Assembly (NCBI GenBank): GCA_020438915.1
Contig: JAGQTR010000216.1
Coordinates: forward strand, 4,377-10,794
DNA length: 6,418 nucleotides
Reading direction: 5' to 3'
DNA from: Mycobacterium sp.
Lineage (GTDB): Bacteria > Actinomycetota > Actinomycetes > Mycobacteriales > Mycobacteriaceae
In this document: one piece after another, positions 1 through 5,878 of the stretch
Layout: each line of letters opens with the position of its first letter
How positions within the stretch are numbered: the stretch's first letter is position 1
Translations under genes and position numbers: made by a program
Notes under the pieces: model-generated
What the model was told of the DNA's origin: nothing
What the model saw: only the letters and a program-made list of their open reading frames with translations
The model's database searches: none

Positions 1-484
1 GCACTGCAAGACCTTTCCGATGATGACGATTTCTGGCGCTTTCAGTCCCGCTCACTGGTAGTACTGGCCGCCGGCGACCACGTCCACGTGCACCGGGTTG
101 CCAATCACCTCCAGGCCTCTGGCCGCTGAAGCCCGTGGTGTGCTCGACGGTTACTACGCCGAGCAGCTCGCCGAAGCCCGCGATACCTACGAAGTGCGCC
201 GAGGCCAAGGGCGCGCTCAATCCGATCTCTCAGACATCGCGCGTTCGGCCACCTACGGTCTGGTTGACACGCTGTTCGTCGACATCGACAGTTTCGTGCC
301 CGGCACGGTTGACCCGCAGAGCGGTGCGATCGAATACCGAGAGGCCGCGCGAGGCACCGAGTACGACGTGATCGACGAGGTGACGCGGCGTTCCCTGCTG
401 CAGGGCGGCCGCATCCTCGCGGTCCGTTCAGACGAGGTACCCGGAGGTGGGCGGGCGGCGGCCATCCTGCGCTACGCCCCGTAG
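1..484 (+). pseudogene. baeRF-family (archaeo-eukaryotic release factor-like) protein, broken by internal deletion; 5' end outside window
   Basis: Two fragments of one family lie in different frames. Frame 1 (1-129) reads ALQDLSDDDDFWRFQSRSL and continues to VANHLQASGR before a TGA at 127-129; the DDDFWRFQSRSL stretch is typical of the N-terminal third of bacterial baeRF proteins. Frame 2 takes over at about 115-125 and reads to TAG at 482-484. It carries the family's C-terminal features: LDGYYAEQL, ATYGLVDTLFVDID, VPGTVD, YDVIDEVTRRSLLQGG, ILAVRSDEVPGGG and a final AAILRYAP. From my memory of intact relatives, roughly 140-150 central residues are missing at the junction, and the frame changes there. 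A TTG at 98 could start a 128-aa C-terminal peptide, but it has no clear Shine-Dalgarno and would lack the rest of the fold. Intact relatives resemble eRF1/Vms1-like domains thought to act at ribosomes; their substrate is unproven. An assembly error is the main alternative. Confidence 0.8.
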
Positions 485-509
485 CGGCCGGAGGCGTACG
501 GGGCGTAGC
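471..509. terminator. Perfect 13-bp hairpin over the baeRF stop codon, likely (bidirectional) terminator
   Basis: The left arm GCTACGCCCCGTA (471-483) and right arm TACGGGGCGTAGC (497-509) are exact reverse complements around a 13-nt loop (484-496). The left arm contains the first two bases of the TAG stop at 482-484. No T-tract follows on either strand, which is common for proposed actinobacterial intrinsic terminators. It lies between two convergent genes, so it could act on transcripts from either side. Confidence 0.6.
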
Positions 510-520
510 AGTCGGAACCG

Positions 521-549
521 GTTGCACCACAAGGGTATCGGTGGTCAAC
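521..549. terminator. Weaker bulged hairpin over the DoxX stop codon, possible terminator
   Basis: GTTG(C)ACCAC at 521-530 pairs with GTGGTCAAC at 541-549, giving 9 bp with one bulged C around a 10-nt loop. The right arm covers the stop codon of the minus-strand DoxX gene (545-547). No T-tract is seen. With the stronger hairpin at 471-509, each of the two convergent genes would have a hairpin on its own stop. The short stem makes chance occurrence possible. Confidence 0.3.
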
Positions 550-994
550 GCGCTGGACGCCCCCACGGGGGGTCGTACACCGAAGCCAGCCTGGCCAGTG
601 TCAAAGCTGCCAGCAGTAGCCCGAAATCGCGCAGCGCCACGTCGTAGAAGCCGGGATAGCTGACGAGGTTGATGATGATGCCGGCGAGCCAGGCTGCGAC
701 CAAGTAGGCGGCGTACCGCGGCTTTATCGCCACCGCGATGCCTGCCGCAATTTCGATCGCCCCGACCGCCAGCATGGTCTGGTACGCGGTCAGGGGGCTG
801 AGGTCCACGATCCAAGGGGCGAGGTAGCTCTCCCATGGGACGAGCACGTTGGTGAACTTGTCAACGCCGAAGACGATAGGCAGCACCGTGAATCCTGCCC
901 GTAGCAGCAGAAACGCTGCATAGGCCGGGTCGCTGCGGACCCGCTGGAGCACTCCGGTGGAAGTCGACGCGGTGCGTTGGGCCGAAAGCGTCAT
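545..994 (-). CDS. DoxX-like four-helix membrane protein
   Basis: A 149-residue integral membrane protein. After a polar Ser/Thr-rich N-terminus (about 1-22) come four hydrophobic segments at roughly 26-43, 70-90, 95-113 and 118-138. Family-like features are an arginine inside helix 1 (R32), a GVDKF stretch after it (43-47), a glutamate in helix 2 within VGAIEIAAG (E81), and LRDFGLLL at the start of helix 4. The ATG at 992-994 is chosen because AAAGGAG (1003-1009 on this strand) lies 8 nt upstream; a TTG one codon earlier is only 5 nt away. The best-studied mycobacterial DoxX works with SodA and a thiosulfate sulfurtransferase against oxidative stress, but this distant member need not do the same. 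It diverges from the redox-type regulator at 1088, which probably controls it. The family call is good; the function is unknown. Confidence 0.8.
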   Translation of the reverse strand: MTLSAQRTASTSTGVLQRVRSDPAYAAFLLLRAGFTVLPIVFGVDKFTNVLVPWESYLAPWIVDLSPLTAYQTMLAVGAIEIAAGIAVAIKPRYAAYLVAAWLAGIIINLVSYPGFYDVALRDFGLLLAALTLARLASVYDPPWGRPAR

Positions 995-1002
995 CAAAAT
1001 CT

Positions 1003-1009
1003 CTCCTTT
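1003..1009 (-). promoter_or_regulatory. Ribosome binding site of the DoxX-like gene
   Basis: AAAGGAG on the minus strand lies 8 nt before ATG (994) and 5 nt before an in-frame TTG (997), so it favours the ATG start. Confidence 0.6.
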
Positions 1010-1017
1010 GTAGAAAC

Positions 1018-1032
1018 AAAACTTACTGTTTT
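1018..1032. promoter_or_regulatory. Inverted repeat AAAAC-N5-GTTTT, candidate operator
   Basis: AAAAC (1018-1022), spacer TTACT, GTTTT (1028-1032) form a perfect 5-bp-arm dyad, A/T-rich within GC-rich DNA. It abuts the predicted DoxX -10 hexamer (1033-1038) and would cover the transcription start near 1026, a position expected for a repressor site. The winged-helix regulator next door is the obvious candidate ligand. The arms are short, so this is inference. Confidence 0.35.
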
Positions 1033-1062
1033 AGAATCCCGCCGGTCTGGCCTATTTGTCAA
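1033..1062 (-). promoter_or_regulatory. Candidate promoter of the DoxX-like gene
   Basis: On the minus strand a consensus -35 TTGACA (1062-1057) is followed after 18 nt by GATTCT (1038-1033), which keeps the important A at position 2 and T at position 6 of the -10 element. The 5' untranslated region would be about 30 nt, ending in the Shine-Dalgarno at 1003-1009. Confidence 0.45.
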
Positions 1063-1087
1063 TACCTTTTGGTGATAGAATCGGGCC
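1056..1087 (+). promoter_or_regulatory. Candidate promoter of the regulator gene, giving a leaderless transcript
   Basis: TAGAAT (1076-1081) fits the mycobacterial -10 pattern TANNNT and ends 6 nt before the GTG at 1088, so transcription would start at or very near the start codon. No Shine-Dalgarno precedes that codon, as expected for leaderless genes. TTGTCA (1056-1061) resembles a -35 but is only 14 nt from the -10, so its role is doubtful. It overlaps the opposing DoxX -35 on the other strand. Confidence 0.5.
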
Positions 1088-1840
1088 GTGTCTACCACCC
1101 CACGCGACCGCCTAGCTGCGCTGTCGGGACTGAGCCACTTGGACGACCCACTACGACGTCGCTTATACGAGTACGTCGCTTCCCACGATGCGCCCGTGTC
1201 ACGGGAAGCAGCAGCTGCCACTGCGGATATCGGCCGCACACTCGCCGCCTATCACCTGGACAAGCTGACCGAGGCGGGCCTGCTCGCGGCGCACTACCGA
1301 CGGCCGGAGGGGCGCGGCGGGCCAGGGGCCGGGCGGCCGGCCAAGCTGTATACCCCCGCCACGCAGGAGATGACCGTCAGCGTGCCACCCCGCGAGTACG
1401 AACTGCTTGCCAGCTTGCTCGTCACCTCGGTCGAACAGGATACGGTCGGGGCGGTGCGGAAGGCCGTGAATGAGGCGGCCCGAGACGCCGGCACGCGCGC
1501 CGGCAATGACGCCGGCGGCAACGTACTGGAGGCGCTACGTCACTGCGGCTACCTGCCGCAGGTCGAGGACGAGGACCGTATCAGCCTGCGGAATTGTCCG
1601 TTTCACATCGTCGCGCAGGATCATAAAGAGGTGGTGTGCGGACTGAATCTGCACCTCGTGGAGGGCATCGTCGCAGCCTGCGGCGACTCTGGAGCCCACG
1701 CTGAACTCGAGCCCCGGGCGGGGCGCTGCTGCGTGGTCGTCAATGGCACGTCAGCGTCGAAACCATCCGCGTCGTCGGACGTGCCGACCCCTCACGGCCG
1801 TACCGCAGACGGCGGGACGGGTCGCCAAAGAAGGGAGTAA
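1088..1840 (+). CDS. ArsR-like (COG2345/SufR-related) winged-helix transcriptional regulator with C-terminal cysteine motif
   Basis: A 250-residue regulator. Residues about 15-70 form a winged helix-turn-helix: LDDPLRRRLYEYVA, then SREAAAATADIGRTLAAYHLDKLTEAGLL as the turn and recognition helix. A GRPAKLYTP strand (82-90) is the wing end. The C-terminal half carries the COG2345 signature: NCPFH (C170), VVCGLN (C184) and GRCCVVV (C214, C215), with a further C198. The spacing C-x13-C-x13-C-x15-C recalls SufR, where such cysteines hold an Fe-S cluster, although many relatives keep part of this motif without a proven cluster. Residues after about 221 are a polar, low-complexity tail. GTG at 1088 is chosen because a -10 element sits just upstream (leaderless) and LDDPLRRR follows at the usual distance. 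It likely controls the divergent DoxX gene and the coupled reductase. Whether it represses or activates, and its signal, are unknown. Confidence 0.83.
   Translation: MSTTPRDRLAALSGLSHLDDPLRRRLYEYVASHDAPVSREAAAATADIGRTLAAYHLDKLTEAGLLAAHYRRPEGRGGPGAGRPAKLYTPATQEMTVSVPPREYELLASLLVTSVEQDTVGAVRKAVNEAARDAGTRAGNDAGGNVLEALRHCGYLPQVEDEDRISLRNCPFHIVAQDHKEVVCGLNLHLVEGIVAACGDSGAHAELEPRAGRCCVVVNGTSASKPSASSDVPTPHGRTADGGTGRQRRE
1831..1837 (+). promoter_or_regulatory. Ribosome binding site of the flavoprotein reductase, inside the end of the regulator gene
   Basis: AAGGGAG lies 7 nt before ATG 1845 and directly before the regulator's TAA (1838-1840). This fixes the downstream start and suggests translational coupling. 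It rejects an in-frame ATG 34 codons upstream (1743) that would overlap the regulator. Confidence 0.7.
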
Positions 1841-1844
1841 AGCC

Positions 1845-3080
1845 ATGAACGGACAGCAGAACTTCGTCATCGTCGGTGCGGGGTTGGCCGGCGCCAAGGC
1901 AGCCGAAGCACTTCGGACGGACGGTTTCGCCGGGAAGGTAGTCCTCATCGGGGAAGAGGACGACCGCCCGTACGACCGGCCGCCGCTGTCGAAAGGCTTC
2001 CTGCAGGGCACCTCCGAGCGCGAATCGATCGATATCCATCCACCGCAGTGGTACCTCGAAAACGAGATCGAGCTGCGACTTGGTGCACGAGTCGTCGAGA
2101 TCGACCGGGAGTCACATCGAGTCAGGACCCAGCACGGTGATTCGTTCGGCTACGACAAGCTGCTCCTGACCACCGGTTCTTCACCGCGGCGACTGAAAGT
2201 GCCCGGAGTCAATTTGGACGGTGTGCATTACCTCCGTCGAGTCGCCGAAAGCGAAGCGTTACGAGCGGCGTTCGCCGCCGCGCAGCGCGTGGCCATCATC
2301 GGGGGCGGCTGGATCGGCTTGGAGACGGCGGCGGCCGCCAGAGCCGCGGGTTGCGAGGTGACTGTCATCGAGGCGAACAAGCTGCCGTTGCTGGCTGCAC
2401 TCGGAACCGAGGTGGCCCAGACGTACGCCGCGCTGCACCGGGCCCACGGTGTCGAGTTGCGCCTGCGGGCCGACGTGACCGAAATCATCGGGGCGGCAGG
2501 CCAGGTGACCGGTGTCCACCTGGCCGGCGGCGAGGTGGTCCCGGCCGACACCGTCGTGGTCGGCGTCGGCATCGCGCCCAACACCGAGCTGGCCGAAGCC
2601 GCCGGGCTGCTGGTCGATGACGGAATCACTGTCGATGAGCGCCTCACTACCAACGATCCGGCGATATTCGCAGCCGGTGACGTGGCCAATGTCTACTACC
2701 CGATGTTGGGGACTCGGCTGCGCCTGGAGCACTGGTCGGCCGCCTTGAACCAAGGACCGGTCGCAGCGGCGAACATGATGGGTTCGGTCAGCTCCTACGA
2801 CCGGATGCCCTACTTTTTCTCCGATCAGTACGACTGCGGGATGGAGTATTCGGGCTATGTCCCACACGACGGATACGACGCGGTCGTATTCCGTGGCGAG
2901 GTCTCCAGCGGAGAGTTCATCGCCTTCTGGATGCGCGACGGACAGGTGCTGGCCGGCATGAATGTCAACACCTGGGATGTCACCGACGCCATCGAAGCGC
3001 TGGTGCGCTCCGGCACTCGCGTCGATCCAGGCAAGCTAGCCGATCCCGAAGTGCCGTTGACCCACCTCGCCGGAACGTGA
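1845..3080 (+). CDS. NAD(P)H:ferredoxin reductase-like FAD-dependent oxidoreductase
   Basis: A 411-residue soluble flavoprotein of the class that passes electrons from NAD(P)H through FAD to a ferredoxin or rubredoxin, often for cytochrome P450s or ring hydroxylases. Visible features are the FAD-binding GAGLAG (11-16), RPYDRPPLSK (41-50), TTGSSPR (109-115), the NAD-binding GGGWIGLE (153-160) with acidic E176 ending the second strand (favouring NADH), and AAGDVA (276-281), the second FAD contact. The C-terminal 85 or so residues (from PYFFSDQYD) match the Reductase_C domain. Length is normal for the family (about 400). ATG 1845 has a good Shine-Dalgarno, and the gene begins 4 bp after the regulator stop, so the two are one transcription unit. 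No ferredoxin or P450 gene lies within the window, so its partner is unknown. A role as a redox-stress reductase is equally possible. Confidence 0.88.
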   Translation: MNGQQNFVIVGAGLAGAKAAEALRTDGFAGKVVLIGEEDDRPYDRPPLSKGFLQGTSERESIDIHPPQWYLENEIELRLGARVVEIDRESHRVRTQHGDSFGYDKLLLTTGSSPRRLKVPGVNLDGVHYLRRVAESEALRAAFAAAQRVAIIGGGWIGLETAAAARAAGCEVTVIEANKLPLLAALGTEVAQTYAALHRAHGVELRLRADVTEIIGAAGQVTGVHLAGGEVVPADTVVVGVGIAPNTELAEAAGLLVDDGITVDERLTTNDPAIFAAGDVANVYYPMLGTRLRLEHWSAALNQGPVAAANMMGSVSSYDRMPYFFSDQYDCGMEYSGYVPHDGYDAVVFRGEVSSGEFIAFWMRDGQVLAGMNVNTWDVTDAIEALVRSGTRVDPGKLADPEVPLTHLAGT

Positions 3081-3113
3081 TCCAGGCCCCGGCCGAACTC
3101 CAACTCCGGCAAC

Positions 3114-3437
3114 TCATTGCGATGGCGCGAATCCCGGAAGGCTGAGGCTGAACAGCACCAGCGTCAGCAGAACCCATCCGGCGCCCTGCCAGATGGGCCA
3201 TGTCCGGCCGGCCCGCCAAACCCGGTAGGTCTTGATGAACGCTCCCAAGCATCCGGCGAAAAGGACAGCCGGCGTTGCCAGTGCCCACATCGGCCTGGAC
3301 TCGCCGAAGATCCGAAACAGGACGAACGCCAGGCTCGCCAGCGCAACGACCGACACGACGTACGTTGCTGCAGCGCGAAACGCCGCCGGGTCACGCCAGC
3401 GTTTTTCTACGTCATTTGTCGACATGTCCGTTCGCAT
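3114..3437 (-). CDS. Small three-helix membrane protein of unknown function
   Basis: A 107-residue protein with a charged N-terminus (NDVEKRWRDP, about 8-17) and three hydrophobic segments at roughly 24-44, 49-68 and 84-104. The second and third are separated by a basic/aromatic loop (KTYRVWRAGRTWPIW). I recognise no domain. ATG 3437 is chosen because AGGAG (3444-3448 on this strand) sits 6 nt upstream; a second ATG four codons in (MSTNDVEK) is less well placed. It converges on the flavoprotein reductase, with only 33 bp between the stops, and lies downstream of the nitronate monooxygenase on the same strand, 125 bp away. That gap makes a shared transcript possible but unproven. The reading frame is supported by the Shine-Dalgarno, the clean membrane pattern and the fit between neighbouring genes. 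The function is unknown. Confidence 0.68.
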   Translation of the reverse strand: MRTDMSTNDVEKRWRDPAAFRAAATYVVSVVALASLAFVLFRIFGESRPMWALATPAVLFAGCLGAFIKTYRVWRAGRTWPIWQGAGWVLLTLVLFSLSLPGFAPSQ

Positions 3438-3510
3438 GGACGTCTCCTAACTGGGCAGCCCTGACAGCGGTGCGCGGAAGCGCTTCAGACCCGAGTGACG
3501 CGTACCCGCC

Positions 3511-3537
3511 AACATACCCTTCGATAACCCGAGGCAA
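3511..3537 (-). promoter_or_regulatory. Weak candidate promoter for the small membrane protein
   Basis: On the minus strand TTGCCT (3537-3532) and TATGTT (3516-3511, matching TANNNT) are separated by 15 nt, shorter than usual. They lie about 74 nt upstream of ATG 3437. The remainder of the 125-bp gap shows no other clear signal. Read-through from the nitronate monooxygenase is the alternative. Confidence 0.25.
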
Positions 3538-3562
3538 CGTTGTCGCTGGTCACGGGGGTACT

Positions 3563-4516
3563 TCAGGGTTCGAGGTGTCGACGCGCCTCAACGACCAGTT
3601 GCTCGATCACGTCGGCGACGGGCCGGACAGCGGTCAGAGCCCCGACACCCTGTCCGGCGTTGACGGGGGCCGCCTCGTGATCGTTGGTCGCGATCGCGGT
3701 CGCGAGCGCAGCGCGGGCGTCCTGGTCGTCGATCAGTTCTGCTTCGCGACCGTGCCACCGGTTCGTGAAGGTGTTGCGCAACACCCGTTCGGGCAGTGTC
3801 GGCGGCCACGGATATCCCAGTGCGACATCAAAAACCCGGGTGGTGACGGTATCGGTGTCCCCGGCGGCGATCAGTGCGTCCCGCGTGGCGTCGGCCATCA
3901 GGGACTCCGGACACGCGCTCAGCGCGGTGCCCAGCCACGCCCCGGACGCTCCGGCGGCGAGAACGGCAGCCAGTCCACGTCCCGACGAGATCCCGCCGGC
4001 CGCCAGGACGGGCACCGGAAGCTGATCGAGGATCGCGGTCAGCAGCGGCAGGGTGCCCACGGCCGGCTCTCCATGCCCGCCGGCTTCGGCACCGCGGGCG
4101 ATCACGACGTCCACGCCAGCCTCGGTCGCGCGCTCGGCGGCTCGAAGGCTGCCCACCTGGGCGGCCGCCCGGATCCCGGCGTCGTGCACACCCTGTACCC
4201 ACGACCAGTCATCACCGAAGCTGACACACAGCAGCGCTGGTTTGGCTGCCACGGCGCGTGCCAACAGTTGCGGGTCACGCGTCACAACCCAATGCACCAG
4301 ACCGATCCCGAACGGTCGACCGAGGCCGGAAACGTGTCGCAACTCCTCGTCGAGATGTGCTGCGGTACCGGCGCTGCCGATTCCGATCATGCCGAGCCCG
4401 CCGGCACGGCACACCGCGGCGGCGAAGACGCCGCCGGCCACCCCGCCCATCGGAGCGTTGACGATCGGTACGTCAAGTCCCATCGACTGCGACCATGGAG
4501 TCGCCAATGCCGCCAC
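3563..4516 (-). CDS. Nitronate monooxygenase (2-nitropropane dioxygenase family)
   Basis: A 317-residue FMN-dependent TIM-barrel enzyme of the family that oxidises alkyl nitronates (for example propionate 3-nitronate) to carbonyl compounds and nitrite. Visible motifs are the N-terminal FMN-site NAPMGG (20-25), AGGLGMIG (38-45), ARGAEAGGHG (140-149) with the expected catalytic histidine H148, the phosphate-binding AAGGISSGRG (172-181), and ASGAWLGTALS (190-200). GTG 4516 is chosen because AGGAGG (4522-4527 on this strand) lies 5 nt upstream. Upstream in-frame starts (GTG 4564, ATG 4534) lack such a site and would only add a non-conserved leader. It diverges from the alpha/beta hydrolase with 85 bp between starts. 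Substrate cannot be told from sequence; some members of this superfamily act in fatty-acid enoyl reduction (FabK-like) instead. The family is confident, the substrate is not. Confidence 0.88.
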   Translation of the reverse strand: MAALATPWSQSMGLDVPIVNAPMGGVAGGVFAAAVCRAGGLGMIGIGSAGTAAHLDEELRHVSGLGRPFGIGLVHWVVTRDPQLLARAVAAKPALLCVSFGDDWSWVQGVHDAGIRAAAQVGSLRAAERATEAGVDVVIARGAEAGGHGEPAVGTLPLLTAILDQLPVPVLAAGGISSGRGLAAVLAAGASGAWLGTALSACPESLMADATRDALIAAGDTDTVTTRVFDVALGYPWPPTLPERVLRNTFTNRWHGREAELIDDQDARAALATAIATNDHEAAPVNAGQGVGALTAVRPVADVIEQLVVEARRHLEP

Positions 4517-4521
4517 GCGGT

Positions 4522-4527
4522 CCTCCT
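4522..4527 (-). promoter_or_regulatory. Ribosome binding site fixing the nitronate monooxygenase start
   Basis: A full AGGAGG on the minus strand, 5 nt before GTG 4516, lies within the reading frame extended from GTG 4564. It therefore argues that the protein begins 16 codons after the longest possible start. Confidence 0.65.
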
Positions 4528-4601
4528 GACCCATCGGCGGATCTGTTGGCAGACCGCGAGTCACACGATGCGCTCAGCAAACCCGCTCCGACCCGGCTAG
4601 C

Positions 4602-5834
4602 ATGCCAGACGTGGAGTCCGATACCTCACATGCGGAGGCACCTCAACTCCTTGCAGATGCAGAGGCGCCGCCCATCCCGATTCCGGACATTCCCGGAGCC
4701 GATGCGACCGCGCGCGGATTGCCCCGCCGGGTCGACCTCACACTGCGGCAGCGGTTGATCGTAGATTCCTCGGCCGCTGCCGATCTGGCCCTGCGCACCT
4801 CGATCGCGTCCCTGCTGAGCGCCACGATGCTGCCGGGGGTGGCCGGCGCGCTGCGCCGGACGCAGTCACGTGCTGAAGAAGCACACCTGCGGTTCTACGC
4901 AGACCTCGCCTCGGCGAAAGACCCGAAGCTGTCCTTTCCTGCTCCGGAATCGCTGCCGCGGGTCTCGTCGCGTCCGGCCAACCCGGTCGCCGAATGGATC
5001 GCCCATGGAAACGTCCGAAACATCCGTTTCGACAGCAGCTTCCAATCAGTGAACCCGGCCATGCGGGACCGGGGACGCGGCTACGAACGCAACAACGTTG
5101 TCCATGCCCAGCATTGGCGGCATGGTGACGGCCCGCGGCCCACGTTGTGCGTGATCCACGGGTTCATGGGGTCGGCCTACTTGTTCAACGGATTGTTCTT
5201 CTCGTTGCCGTGGTTCTACCGTTCTGGCTACGACGTGGTGCTCTATACCCTCCCGTTCCACGGGCGTCGCGCCGAAAAGTACTCTCCCTTCAGCGGATAC
5301 GGCTACTTCGCCAACGGTCTCGCCGGGTTTGCCGAGGCGATGGCGCAGGCGGTGCACGACTTTCGTTCGCTCATCGACTATCTAGAATACACCGGCGTCG
5401 ACCGCATCGCGCTGACCGGAATGTCGCTGGGCGGGTACACCAGCGCATTGATCGCCAGCGTCGACGACAGGATCCAGGCGGTGATCCCGAACGTGCCCGT
5501 CGTCACCCCGGACAGAACGGCCGATGAGTGGTTCCCCGCCAACAAAGTGGTCGCGCTGCGCGATTTGGTCGCCGGCACCGATAGGGAGCTGTCGGGCGCG
5601 GCCACGATGTACTCCTCGCCGCTGAACTATCAACCACTGCCCGCCCGAGACAGGCGGTTGATTATCGCCGGGCTGGGAGACCGGCTGGCCCCTCCCGAGC
5701 AGGCGGAAATCCTTTGGAAGCACTGGGATTACTGCGCCTTCCACTGGTTCCCCGGAAATCATGTGTTGCATGTCAGCCAGCCCGATTACCTGCGTCGGAT
5801 GACGCGATTCATGGGCCCGTTCATGTTCGACTAA
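4602..5834 (+). CDS. Alpha/beta hydrolase with long N-terminal region
   Basis: A 410-residue protein. The core hydrolase fold runs from about 178 to the end. CVIHGFMG (H186-G190) is the oxyanion-loop HG motif. GMSLGG carries the nucleophile S275 in a GxSxG elbow, GLGDRLAPP supplies the likely acid D360, and GNHVLH supplies the likely catalytic H387. The strand-helix pattern (YDVVLYTLPFHGRR, VDRIALTGMSLGG, IQAVIPNVPVV) fits. About 170 residues precede the core: a Pro/Ala/Asp-rich start (1-35), then helical segments, with no signal peptide. Some eukaryotic ABHD18/DUF2048 proteins look similar around the HG and GxSxG motifs, but I cannot confirm that placement. Substrate is unknown; ester, thioester or amide bonds are all possible. 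ATG 4602 has no Shine-Dalgarno, and a GTG three codons later is equally poor, so the exact start is uncertain. It converges on the MpaB-type gene with 44 bp between stops and no clear terminator. Confidence 0.85.
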   Translation: MPDVESDTSHAEAPQLLADAEAPPIPIPDIPGADATARGLPRRVDLTLRQRLIVDSSAAADLALRTSIASLLSATMLPGVAGALRRTQSRAEEAHLRFYADLASAKDPKLSFPAPESLPRVSSRPANPVAEWIAHGNVRNIRFDSSFQSVNPAMRDRGRGYERNNVVHAQHWRHGDGPRPTLCVIHGFMGSAYLFNGLFFSLPWFYRSGYDVVLYTLPFHGRRAEKYSPFSGYGYFANGLAGFAEAMAQAVHDFRSLIDYLEYTGVDRIALTGMSLGGYTSALIASVDDRIQAVIPNVPVVTPDRTADEWFPANKVVALRDLVAGTDRELSGAATMYSSPLNYQPLPARDRRLIIAGLGDRLAPPEQAEILWKHWDYCAFHWFPGNHVLHVSQPDYLRRMTRFMGPFMFD

Positions 5835-5878
5835 GGGCGCCAGATACTCAGACAGCCTTCTTTAAATCCGTTCGCGCG

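Noticed and set aside
98..484. An intact small gene starting at TTG 98
   Set aside because: The protein is only the C-terminal part of a baeRF protein, and the matching N-terminal part sits immediately upstream in another frame, so a broken gene explains it better.
105..836. A 243-codon minus-strand open frame across the baeRF remnant and the DoxX gene
   Set aside because: Arg/Pro-rich shadow frame. The DoxX gene in another frame on the same strand has a Shine-Dalgarno, membrane helices and family motifs.
1743..1844. A longer start for the flavoprotein reductase, adding 34 residues
   Set aside because: The added residues are Arg/Pro-rich, overlap the regulator in another frame and precede the canonical FAD-binding start. 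ATG 1845 has the good Shine-Dalgarno.
2259..2867. Minus-strand open frames of 202 and 153 codons opposite the flavoprotein reductase
   Set aside because: No motifs or ribosome binding sites, and they are antisense to a well-recognised enzyme.
3081..3113. A terminator hairpin between the convergent reductase and small membrane genes
   Set aside because: Only 4-bp CCGG pairings and a short direct repeat could be found; there is no convincing stem.
3275..4600. A 441-codon open frame on the plus strand, antisense to the nitronate monooxygenase and part of the small membrane gene
   Set aside because: It is composition-driven (Arg/Gly/Pro/Ser-rich, no recognisable motif), begins at a TTG without a Shine-Dalgarno, and lies opposite a gene with clear family motifs. 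Long antisense frames are common in high-GC DNA.
4517..4601. A divergent promoter pair between the nitronate monooxygenase and the hydrolase
   Set aside because: TTGGCA at 4546-4551 has no -10 at an acceptable distance, and nothing better was seen on either strand.
5835..5878. A terminator between the hydrolase and the MpaB-type gene
   Set aside because: Apart from the 6-bp palindrome GGCGCC there is no stem of useful length.
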